A stretch of 64,000 nt of DNA from Saprospiraceae bacterium. Its GTDB lineage: Bacteria; Bacteroidota; Bacteroidia; Chitinophagales; Saprospiraceae. Every line of letters starts with the position of its first letter. The first letter of the stretch is position 1. Positions 19,080-27,267 of this stretch are shown here, piece after piece. Both the position numbers and the translations under genes were made by a program. The stretch lies in the NCBI GenBank assembly GCA_016714025.1, contig JADJOB010000002.1, forward strand, positions 2,016,001-2,080,000, given 5' to 3'. Under the pieces are notes generated by a model that searched no databases, was not told where the DNA came from, and was given only the letters and a program-made list of their open reading frames with translations.

Positions 19080-19493
19080 TTAATGGTTCGGTTTGTTGTA
19101 AACCCATTCTTCCTCAGTCAACTCTGTAATTACTAAAGGGCATATTTTACAAGCTTCATCCCCATTTTGCTTATACCATCGGCATTGAGGTCTAATTCCG
19201 CATTCAGGGAGTGTATTTGCTAATTGAATGGAACTGCAAGCTTGAATTAATTTGTCAGCAACCCCACAACGTGCTCCCGTCCATTGTTTGCAACCAGATT
19301 CAACACATTTATTGGTAAACCGGAATTGTTGTTCAGCGGGTGCCAATTGATGAGATATATCTATGAACGAATTGTCAATTTTTAATGGCTCAGGAAGAAT
19401 GGCCATGCTGCCGTCTTCTTGTCTGATACCAAGGAGCCGGGCTCCAGTTTGAGCCCGGCTGCTTGGACAAAGAATGGTCTTTGTTGTTTTCAC
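19080..19493 (-). CDS. Cysteine-rich hypothetical protein, third gene of the peroxidase operon
   Basis: 137 aa with no recognised family. Eleven cysteines are present, most in the C-terminal half, in the patterns KCVESGCKQW, GARCG, LPECGIRPQCRWYK and EACKICPLV. Spacing of this kind suggests a metal or iron-sulfur cluster site (inference). No signal peptide is seen. It overlaps the 87-aa gene upstream by 4 bp (ATGA-type overlap), so it is translationally coupled and belongs to the heme peroxidase operon. Confidence 0.75.
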   Translation of the reverse strand: MKTTKTILCPSSRAQTGARLLGIRQEDGSMAILPEPLKIDNSFIDISHQLAPAEQQFRFTNKCVESGCKQWTGARCGVADKLIQACSSIQLANTLPECGIRPQCRWYKQNGDEACKICPLVITELTEEEWVYNKPNH

Positions 19494-19753
19494 GACGTTT
19501 GTTTTTTAGTAGACCCTAGGAGTTCTTTGATTTTCAAATTGGGTCCTATTTCTTTATGAGTTCGTGCAATTAATCCATAAATGATGGGACCTCCTGGAAA
19601 TTTATCCATAGGAAACAAAACCACTGATTTGCTGATTCCAGATTTTGCGAGGATGCTGGTGGTAGCAATTTGAATGGCAGCATTGATTTCATTGCGTTGT
19701 GCTGTTGTAAGTTTTACATTACCCAGGTCAACGGTAAATACATTTTCTTTCAT
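19490..19753 (-). CDS. Small hypothetical protein of the peroxidase operon
   Basis: 87 aa, family not recognised. The sequence has an acidic start (MKENVFTVDLGNVKLT), a helix rich in alanine and isoleucine (INAAIQIATTSILAKSG) and a basic tail. No membrane segment or signal is seen. It lies 66 bp after the peroxidase stop and overlaps the cysteine-rich gene by 4 bp. Its tight placement implies a role with the peroxidase, but none can be named. Confidence 0.72.
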   Translation of the reverse strand: MKENVFTVDLGNVKLTTAQRNEINAAIQIATTSILAKSGISKSVVLFPMDKFPGGPIIYGLIARTHKEIGPNLKIKELLGSTKKQTS

Positions 19754-19819
19754 AATAAATTTTTAAAATGCCTACTCTTGGATAGGATTTTCGGCAAACT
19801 CCTTTTAAATTGATTCTCA

Positions 19820-21493
19820 TTAAGGTTGATTTGCACCCGAGAAGATAATTAAATCAGCTACTGTAAAATCGCCGGCTACATTCGACGGCAAACTTGGAGT
19901 GAATCCTCCAGCAACATTTAAATATGAACTTTCATTTCGTTTGAGCATGCGAATAAAAGTTTCAGCAACTATTTTAGATCCCAGAGGCCCAAGTTTTTGG
20001 CCTCCTTCTAAAACAGCAGCTTCTCTAAGGATGTAATACCATAGAGGCGTTTTATTAAGCAATAGTCCACCTTGAGAACTTAATAAATTGCTTTCATCTA
20101 ATGGCAATCCAGATTTTAATTGTGCAATGGTAAGTGGTACGATACCATTTGCAAGTGCAGTAGCTTGTCCGCTTGGTAAACCCAATGCAAGACCTCTTCT
20201 TAAATTTCGAATAGCCAACGAAGCCATGATTCCAGAAAAGCCTGGGAGATTGGCTAATCCATTGGTTAAAGCGCTATCAATTTTACGTGCATGATTAAAA
20301 ATGGGAACAGGTATTCCTGTTTCAAAAAAAGCATTAAAATCAACCACTTTTTCTGAGTGAACAGGTAAATTTGGATTTCTGATAAATTCGAATGCCTGCA
20401 TCAAGCTTAGGTTTATTTCTCGGTGATTGGTCCAATAATTGGGTCGAATTAAACTATGTCCAAAGCGGTAAGCGGCAACGGAGAATTCAACTGGCATACT
20501 AAATGGACTTCCAATCGCGGCATTCACAGAAAGTAGCGCATTGTTTACAGCTACTTGTCCACAAATTCTTTTCAGAAAATCATGTACCAAAGCCCATTGG
20601 TAATGTTGGGTAACCAATTTTTTTGCCTCTACAAATAAATCACCAGAGAAATTATCAATAATTAAAAAGTCAATGACCGCATTATGAAACTTTAACATGG
20701 CCATATGAAATTGTGAGACAAAAAGATTTTCATCATTACGAGGATCACCAATGACAGCTGTATTAGAACCTGTCACTCTGGGGACATCAAAATCCGTTTG
20801 TATCTGCATGCCACCAAATCCACCTCCATTGGTGGATGGTCCTCCGCTTAGGCCGGCTGTATTCGTTCCAAGTTTGAATTTTATTGCTGTGCTTGGTATA
20901 GCTCCTGTTGGAAACTCATACAAGAATGGATTTAATGCCGGTCCTAAGCCATAAAGACTATCTAAATCCAGACTGGGAGATCTCATGTTATTGATAGTAG
21001 TTGCATCTGTTTCCACATCAATGGATGAAGAAACATCCAATGTAATATCATGATCAACAAACTGACCGAAATAGGTAAATCCAGATGGAAGTTGTGCATC
21101 TCCCGCGGCATTGTCTCTGCCAGGCATTCCCATCATATTGCCAAGAGCTTCTAACAAAGCGATTGATGTATTGTCAAATGGTAATTTACTGGAAGCACGA
21201 GTTCCAGCAGAGGTCATATAACCAAATTTATCACTACAAGCTGAGTTCACTGCATTTCGTTGGAACCACAACAGATTGGCCCGGGCACCATGAAAGCGGC
21301 CCACATCGCGTTTGAAAGATTGCAAGCTCGCTTTAAAATCTTGGGGAATGTTTTCAATCGAATGAACCCCTTGTGGATTGTATCGCTTCAAAGCTGCCGT
21401 CAACTTTTCAAGTTCGACTTTCGGTTTAATATTTAATTCGGAAATTCTTTTACTGATTTTTGATAAATCAATTGCTTTAGGTACTTTAGCCAT
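19820..21493 (-). CDS. Animal-type heme peroxidase (peroxidase-cyclooxygenase superfamily)
   Basis: 557 aa. Hallmarks of the superfamily are visible: the distal-histidine segment FGQFVDHDITLD near residue 144, MRSPSLDLDSLYGLGP just after it, and the catalytic-arginine region GDPRNDENLFVSQFHMAMLKFHN near 255-275. The proximal heme histidine lies in YRFGHSLIRPNYW near 347. No signal peptide is evident, unlike vertebrate enzymes. The family oxidises halides, thiocyanate or organic substrates with hydrogen peroxide. It is the first gene of a minus-strand operon with two small proteins, one cysteine-rich. The start MAKVPKAIDL is preceded by a long gap with no other gene. Confidence 0.9.
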   Translation of the reverse strand: MAKVPKAIDLSKISKRISELNIKPKVELEKLTAALKRYNPQGVHSIENIPQDFKASLQSFKRDVGRFHGARANLLWFQRNAVNSACSDKFGYMTSAGTRASSKLPFDNTSIALLEALGNMMGMPGRDNAAGDAQLPSGFTYFGQFVDHDITLDVSSSIDVETDATTINNMRSPSLDLDSLYGLGPALNPFLYEFPTGAIPSTAIKFKLGTNTAGLSGGPSTNGGGFGGMQIQTDFDVPRVTGSNTAVIGDPRNDENLFVSQFHMAMLKFHNAVIDFLIIDNFSGDLFVEAKKLVTQHYQWALVHDFLKRICGQVAVNNALLSVNAAIGSPFSMPVEFSVAAYRFGHSLIRPNYWTNHREINLSLMQAFEFIRNPNLPVHSEKVVDFNAFFETGIPVPIFNHARKIDSALTNGLANLPGFSGIMASLAIRNLRRGLALGLPSGQATALANGIVPLTIAQLKSGLPLDESNLLSSQGGLLLNKTPLWYYILREAAVLEGGQKLGPLGSKIVAETFIRMLKRNESSYLNVAGGFTPSLPSNVAGDFTVADLIIFSGANQP

Positions 21494-22116
21494 AATACAA
21501 ATTTTAGGATGGTACTTACTCTATACAGTTTTCAGTGACCCTGTCTTACTCTTAAGGATTTTCAGAAAACTCCAAATCAATTTAGATAGCCTGAAAGTCT
21601 GGACTTACTTTGGAAATTGTTTAAGCAAAATTGGGGCAATTATAAAACTTTGTCAATACTGATAAAGCACCAATTTTAATTGTATCTAAAGAACCAATTG
21701 CACTACATCTTTTGGATCCATAAAGTTTAATATTAAAGTTAATTAATATGTGTTACCTATTGATAATTAATTGTATTTAGTTTTTATTGTTTAACAAGCC
21801 ATTAATTAAGATGTAAAAAATCAAAATAATCTGTTGTGTTTATTAAAAATAGTTTAGTATTTATTTGGTTTTATTGATTAATAAACATATTTTTAAGCAG
21901 TTAATAAATAAAATAGAGGCACTGAAGCCTCTGTAAACAACCAACCTTGAATTATGTGCCTTTTGGTTAAAAGCGTGCAACTAATAGAGATTCATTCGCC
22001 TTTGTCGGTTGAAAAGGCCTCCTCCAAAATCTTAAGACTTTTAGCTTCGATTTCCACAAACGCTCGTTTTGGAATTTTTGATTGTATTTATATTAAAATT
22101 AATAAAACATTTGGTT
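21494..22116. other. Divergent intergenic region, no gene seen
   Basis: About 620 bp of AT-rich DNA between the divergently oriented peroxidase operon and the next plus-strand operon, so promoters of both must lie here. One small hairpin is present: AGAGGC-actgaa-GCCTCT at 21915-21932. It has no T-tract. Short open frames (for example 21954-22139) lack any protein character. I do not see a clear TAnnTTTG box for either operon. Confidence 0.5.
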
Positions 22117-23229
22117 ATGAATTTTCCTGTAATATTTGATGTGGCTATTGGTATAGTAGTCATTTATTTCATTTCATCCCTCCTTTTGTCATTCATTATG
22201 GAATTTGTTATAGTGCGTAGAAATTGGAGGGGAGATTTTTTATATGAAAAATTGCGAAATCTTTTTTACAGCAGTCAAGGTGGCTTATACAATGTTATAG
22301 AGAAGTTGTATAGACACCCTATGATAAGTAAATTACAACAATACTCGTATAGAAGACCTGAAACGATATCTACTGTTAATTTTTCAAAAACATTTTTGGC
22401 GGTTATGAAAGAAATAGGGGTTGATACCTATAATGACCAAGTGAATGATTTAAAAGAGAGTCTTAAAGATGCAGAGAATAAGGAAGCTATAGAATTGGAA
22501 TTGAATAAATTGAAAGAAAAATTCAATCCAGCAATTAATAATAAGGAATTGGAATTGGCATATTTGGATTTAGCTATGTCCAATAGAAAATTTTTTGATG
22601 GAGACGGAAAGAGACTCATTGAGGGAATACTGAATAGGAACGGTTCGGAAACAAATTCAATAGAACAGCAGCTGGGAGAATGGTATGATGCATTTATTGA
22701 GCGAACACAATACTTGTTTAAGAGGGAAGTGAAATGGTACTTGTTTTTTTATTCTTTACTGTATTGTGCAATACTTAATGTGGATACCATATCAATATAT
22801 AATAAGCTCTTGAAGGATGATAAGTTAAGGGAAGGGGTAGTCATTATGGCTAATAATATCAGTAACATGAGCTATGATTCAGCAAAATTGGTTATTCTGG
22901 AACCTATATACAAAACTATTGCTGTAACTGATAGTATGCAATTAGATTCAACCCAACAGAAGCAAATAAAAGAAGATACAGTTTTAAGTTACAAAAAAAT
23001 TGTTCTAGCTTACGGAGATGCATCAAGCCTGATAGGTTGGGATAAAATTAACCGGGCAGAACTTACCAATTTAATAGGAAACTCTAATTGGTGGGAGTTG
23101 TTTTTGAAGTTTTTAGGTATCTTGATTTCTGCATTTGCCTTAACATATGGTGCTCCATTTTGGTATGATTATCTTAAATCCATGGTTGAAGTTCGAAAAG
23201 TAATTAATCCAAAAGCAATAAAAACTTAG
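22117..23229 (+). CDS. Conserved membrane protein, first gene of a three-gene operon
   Basis: 370 aa from the ATG at 22117. An upstream in-frame ATG at 22069 would add 16 residues, but MNFPVIFDVAIGIVVIYF places the first helix at the very N-terminus, as in other proteins that begin with a 'DVAIGLVFxYLLLSL'-type helix, so I prefer 22117. A long soluble region with coiled-coil character (residues 100-180) follows. There are two or three C-terminal hydrophobic segments near 225 and 330-355. Function is unknown. The next gene starts 2 bp after the stop. Confidence 0.75.
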   Translation: MNFPVIFDVAIGIVVIYFISSLLLSFIMEFVIVRRNWRGDFLYEKLRNLFYSSQGGLYNVIEKLYRHPMISKLQQYSYRRPETISTVNFSKTFLAVMKEIGVDTYNDQVNDLKESLKDAENKEAIELELNKLKEKFNPAINNKELELAYLDLAMSNRKFFDGDGKRLIEGILNRNGSETNSIEQQLGEWYDAFIERTQYLFKREVKWYLFFYSLLYCAILNVDTISIYNKLLKDDKLREGVVIMANNISNMSYDSAKLVILEPIYKTIAVTDSMQLDSTQQKQIKEDTVLSYKKIVLAYGDASSLIGWDKINRAELTNLIGNSNWWELFLKFLGILISAFALTYGAPFWYDYLKSMVEVRKVINPKAIKT

Positions 23230-23231
23230 AT

Positions 23232-24380
23232 ATGCCGAGAAGGATCTATTATAATTGTCATACCCATATTTTTAATGTTCATGTTTTACCCGATAATATT
23301 ATGGGGCCTACTATGGGTTATATTATCAAAGCATTGAAATTTGGTCAATTACCTTTTTGGGCATTGAGTTTTTTGAAAATGCTTGGAATTTTTAGTGATG
23401 GGGGAGGCGTTGAAAGATTGAAAATGTTCTTCCAGTCCTTTTCCCAGGGTCCTCAGGAAGATGTTTTTAAACACCTGGTTTCATTGTATTCAGAATTTGC
23501 ATATGATAAAGAATTTCGATTTGTAGTCCTTAGTCAGGATATGGACAGCAACGGTGTTGCAAAACCCAAAGAAGATATTTATCGACAAGTAGAAGATTTG
23601 TCGGAGATTAAGAACTGCAATCTTCCTACTCTTATGGCTGAAAAGATGATGCCATTTATAGGGATTAATCCTCATACACACCCTACATACCAATCAATTA
23701 TTGATTTTGTAAAACATTATATAGAAAAACGTGGCTTCAGTGGCGTTAAAATTTATCCTTCTTCTGGTTATTTTGCGGATGATGAGAAATTAATGCCTTT
23801 GTGGGCATATTGTTCAAGCAATGAAATTCCAATAATGACCCATTGCACTTGCGGACCTATCTATTTTAGAGGAGATTTGAAAAGTCGATTAGGAGACAAG
23901 GTCCGTTATCCCGAACTTTCATATAACAAAGTAGCGCAAGCGAATTTTACGGATATGCACTATTTTAAAAAAGTGTTGAGTGTTTATCCTAAACTTAAAA
24001 TTTGTTTTGCTCATTGTGGAGGAGCTTCGGTTGTGAAGGCATATCAATATTCTGCTGAACGTAGAGTTGCGGAAATTCAAAAGGAATGGTACAAACAACT
24101 TAAGGAAATGTGCTTGCAATATGATAATGTTTATTGTGATATCAGTTTTTTAAATTCTGATAAGGATCGTCTTTTAGAAATAAAAAGTGATTTTGACTCA
24201 GGTAAATTAAATAAGGATAGACTGTTATATGGTACAGACTTTTTTGTTAATATGCATAAAACATCTGAACATATGGCTTTTAATAGAAGTGTTGAATGTT
24301 TTGATTTCTTAAAAATTGGTTCGTCGAATCCAGCAAAGTATTTAACGAGCAAACTTCAAATAGCGCCGGAAATTATTTGA
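23232..24380 (+). CDS. Amidohydrolase-superfamily metal-dependent hydrolase
   Basis: 382 aa. The opening IYYNCHTHIFNVHVLP carries the HxH metal pair of TIM-barrel amidohydrolases (Amidohydro_2 type). Other expected ligands are MTHCTCGP near residue 200, ICFAHCGGAS near 258 and the terminal aspartate motif LLYGTDFFVN near 336. Such enzymes hydrolyse or decarboxylate small molecules; the substrate is not evident. No signal peptide. It is the second gene of the operon, 2 bp after the membrane protein and 3 bp before the phosphoesterase. Confidence 0.82.
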   Translation: MPRRIYYNCHTHIFNVHVLPDNIMGPTMGYIIKALKFGQLPFWALSFLKMLGIFSDGGGVERLKMFFQSFSQGPQEDVFKHLVSLYSEFAYDKEFRFVVLSQDMDSNGVAKPKEDIYRQVEDLSEIKNCNLPTLMAEKMMPFIGINPHTHPTYQSIIDFVKHYIEKRGFSGVKIYPSSGYFADDEKLMPLWAYCSSNEIPIMTHCTCGPIYFRGDLKSRLGDKVRYPELSYNKVAQANFTDMHYFKKVLSVYPKLKICFAHCGGASVVKAYQYSAERRVAEIQKEWYKQLKEMCLQYDNVYCDISFLNSDKDRLLEIKSDFDSGKLNKDRLLYGTDFFVNMHKTSEHMAFNRSVECFDFLKIGSSNPAKYLTSKLQIAPEII

Positions 24381-24383
24381 AAT

Positions 24384-26192
24384 ATGGAATCAAAGATATT
24401 ATTTAAGGATTTTATACCTCAGAAGGCTGTCGCATGGTTATCATTCTTTACTTTAATTCATACATTAACGCGGGAGCAAAAAGTTAAAAAATCCAATGAC
24501 GAAAGGGAATCCAGTAATTCATTTCGGGATGATATTTTAGATTGTAGTAAAACTTCCTTAAGTGAATATTTTATTGATTACGTTTCTGATACTGGTGATG
24601 GTTTTAATGAAACACTTAGTGTGTTGAATTTTGTTACAAAAGATATTGAACTTGAAAACAAGGTATTAAAGCAAGGAGAATTATTGTTATTTGGAGGAGA
24701 TCAATGTTATCCTTATTCAAGTTATGATAATTATGCAAATAGGTTGTTTGGTCCATTCCTGTTAGCTCAAACTTTAAATAATTCGGCAAAGAACTTGTTT
24801 GAATTGGCGCCAGAGAAAACATTGATTGCGCTTCCGGGAAATCACGATTGGTATGATGGACTTAATTCGTTTACTGAGTATTTTTGTTGCAATAAAATAT
24901 ACGGAACCTATAAAGCTAATCAAGGGAGGTCTTATGGAGCTGTAAAACTAAAAGATAATTTGTGGATTTGGTATCTTGATATGCAATTGTCTGAGAATTT
25001 AAATAACCGGCAAATAGCGTATTTTACTGAATTGGTTAATCAACATCAAAAGGGGGATGAATTTCAAGATCAAGTATGGAATATCATCCTGAGTGTACCT
25101 CAGCCATATTGGTTTCAAAAGACAATTGATTGGGATGACAAAATGACTACTCAAATTGAGCGCTTTATTTCTGAATTGTTTTTACGTAAAAATCCATATA
25201 CAATTGAAGCAAGTGATCATTGTGAAGAAAAAACTTATAAAAAGGTTCTAAGCCTTAAATTAATTCTAACAGGAGATATTCATCATTACCATCGGTTTTC
25301 GCTAAGATTGGATCAGTCTTTGAATGAAAGTATTTATATACTTAATAAGCACGTCAAGCCTATTCAGGATAATTTGCAATTGATAACTTCAGGAGGCGGA
25401 GGGGCTTATAGTTATCCTACGCATCATCTGGAGGATAGAACCAGTCGCAAACCATTTCAAGCTCGTATCAACAATCATGTGTTACATTATGAAAAATGTT
25501 ACCCTGATGCATTTGAATCCTGGAAGCAATGTCATTCATGTGTTTGGAATCTATTAGCAAAGAATTTTTCCTTTTCTCTTTACATTTTAATTGCATATTT
25601 AGTATTTGGATTTGTTAATTTTTTGGATTTGCAAAAATTAACTCTAATTGATCCACAAAGAGTGCAGTTATATTTGTGGTTAAACATAGTAGGATTTATT
25701 ATTATTCCGGGCGGAATTGCATATTCTATGACGGATAGACTGGATAAGTCCTTTAAAAATCTGGAATACTACCATAAATTTGGGTGGATACTTTTAGTTG
25801 TGGCCTTATGTTTGTTGAATATTACAGTCTGCATTTTCTGTTTACGCTTATATGAATCTTTATTTTCTTATTTTCATTTAAGTTTTTATCTGATATTGGG
25901 CTTATTATCAATTGTTAGTACGTTCATTTTTAGCTTGTACATTTATCTTTCACACATTAATTTTAAACTGCATGATAATGAAGTGTTTTCAATCTCCCAG
26001 ATAAATCGTTTTAAAAATTTTCTTCGAATTAAAATTGATAAAGAGAAAATAACCATATACCCAATTGGAATACCGGATATAAATAAAAAATTGATAGAAT
26101 ATTTTAAATACAATGACGATGTATCATTAATAGAAGCTCTAAATCAAACTAAAATTGAGAAAATTGAGCAGGAGATTGAAATTAATTTGTGA
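24384..26192 (+). CDS. Membrane-anchored calcineurin-like metallophosphoesterase
   Basis: 602 aa. The N-terminal half is a metallophosphoesterase: LLFGGDQCYPY near residue 100, the strong motif LPGNHDWYDG near 150 and LILTGDIHHYHRF near 295, then TSGGGGAYSYPTHH. Four or five hydrophobic helices occupy residues 390-520 and an acidic tail follows. The catalytic domain therefore probably faces one side of the inner membrane with the helices as anchor. It is the last gene of the trio with the DVAIG-type membrane protein and the amidohydrolase. Together with two PhoD-like genes nearby, it is the third phosphoesterase in 10 kb. Confidence 0.85.
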   Translation: MESKILFKDFIPQKAVAWLSFFTLIHTLTREQKVKKSNDERESSNSFRDDILDCSKTSLSEYFIDYVSDTGDGFNETLSVLNFVTKDIELENKVLKQGELLLFGGDQCYPYSSYDNYANRLFGPFLLAQTLNNSAKNLFELAPEKTLIALPGNHDWYDGLNSFTEYFCCNKIYGTYKANQGRSYGAVKLKDNLWIWYLDMQLSENLNNRQIAYFTELVNQHQKGDEFQDQVWNIILSVPQPYWFQKTIDWDDKMTTQIERFISELFLRKNPYTIEASDHCEEKTYKKVLSLKLILTGDIHHYHRFSLRLDQSLNESIYILNKHVKPIQDNLQLITSGGGGAYSYPTHHLEDRTSRKPFQARINNHVLHYEKCYPDAFESWKQCHSCVWNLLAKNFSFSLYILIAYLVFGFVNFLDLQKLTLIDPQRVQLYLWLNIVGFIIIPGGIAYSMTDRLDKSFKNLEYYHKFGWILLVVALCLLNITVCIFCLRLYESLFSYFHLSFYLILGLLSIVSTFIFSLYIYLSHINFKLHDNEVFSISQINRFKNFLRIKIDKEKITIYPIGIPDINKKLIEYFKYNDDVSLIEALNQTKIEKIEQEIEINL

Positions 26193-26270
26193 AAATAGTT
26201 TGTCGTTACCAGCTTTTGTTGTCAATGAACGCTGATGCTTTGTTCCGCACAGGCTTCATTTTTTATTTTT

Positions 26271-27005
26271 CTATATCAACAAATTCGCATATTCTTTAGG
26301 TAGCTCCAATTTTTCTGTATCAACTTCATTTTTTATTTCAATTGCACGTTGTACATAAAAAGAATTAGGGTTATGAATATTTATCCTCTTTATCTCCAAT
26401 GCACATAATTCAGTTACGGGTTCCCAAAGATGAATCACCAATCTTGCAGGTAAATTTATTTTGTCTGTTACGAACAGCTCAAATATTTCGACAATTTCCC
26501 AGTCATTTTTTACATTTGTTCTTTTCTGCTCAATATTCATCTTGTAGCATTCATAACCTAAAATCGTTTTCTTTTCTGATTTAATTTCTTCAATTTTATA
26601 GTCTATTTGCCAATCGCTTGAATCTGGGTTGTGATGTAAGTTGAACTTAGTTATTTTCGCTTCATGGGTTTTTTCATCTTTATAGAAATGTTGCATTATC
26701 CCACTTTCCGGTATTATACGAATGAATTCTTCTGGCAATTGATATTGATTTCTTTCGTATTTGATTGAAGACTTATTGACTGTGTAAATGAAGCACTCCA
26801 TATTATCTTTTTCTATTCTCTTTTTCCAGGCACCAGTCCATTCCTCTATAAATTTTTCTTCTTCTAATTTATCCTTTTCAGTTTGCAAACGTTCTTCTTC
26901 TAATTCAAATTCTCTATTTAAATCAATTTCCTTTACTTCAAATCCTAAGTCTTTGTCATCAATACATATTTGAATATCGTATTTGATTTGAATTATTTCA
27001 TTCAT
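26271..27005 (-). CDS. Hypothetical protein, last gene of the cassette array
   Basis: 244 aa. Residues 30-70 are a charged coiled-coil-like segment (FELEEERLQTEKDKLEEEK). The C-terminal part has KKTILGYECYKMNIEQ, which resembles the GLPGLI/DUF4412-like beta sandwich core where this phrase is common, but no signal peptide is present, unlike those secreted families. Function is unknown. It stands after attC site A, so it is the most distal cassette visible. No attC could be seen after its stop, where the gap to the plus-strand operon is only 78 bp. Confidence 0.7.
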   Translation of the reverse strand: MNEIIQIKYDIQICIDDKDLGFEVKEIDLNREFELEEERLQTEKDKLEEEKFIEEWTGAWKKRIEKDNMECFIYTVNKSSIKYERNQYQLPEEFIRIIPESGIMQHFYKDEKTHEAKITKFNLHHNPDSSDWQIDYKIEEIKSEKKTILGYECYKMNIEQKRTNVKNDWEIVEIFELFVTDKINLPARLVIHLWEPVTELCALEIKRINIHNPNSFYVQRAIEIKNEVDTEKLELPKEYANLLI

Positions 27006-27080
27006 CTGGTAAATTACAATTTGATATTTGAAAGTAGATTGTTGCTATTAGTCATTTTTTCATTTTTTCTTGCTTGTGCC

Positions 27081-27215
27081 GAACGTCTAATAAGGTGCTT
27101 ACGACGTCCCGACAAATACCTGTAAACCAAAAGTAATAGCTATTTCTCAAAAGTCCGCCAAAAGTGAATGATAAATGTTGCTTCGTCGGGATGTCTTAAG
27201 CACCATGTTATGTGC
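27081..27215 (-). other. attC-like recombination site A
   Basis: About 135 bp. On the minus strand it opens with ACATAACATGGTGCTTAAGA and closes with CGTAAGCACCTTATTAGACG. The arms TGGTGCTTAaGACaTCCCGAC and GTCGGGACGTCGTAAGCACC pair with a few mismatches around an unpaired centre, the usual attC design. The terminal box ATTAGAC is one base from the consensus GTTRRRY. The stop of the PLD gene at 27268 lies in CTCTAAC, a second R''-like box just upstream. Confidence 0.65.
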
Positions 27216-27267
27216 AGTGTGGTTGTCTAAACGCAGTAATAAAGTTTGACGCCAACGCTATGTTAAG

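Noticed and set aside
21954..22139. 61-aa plus-strand open frame before the membrane protein gene
   Set aside because: Overlaps the real start at 22117 in another frame and has no protein character.
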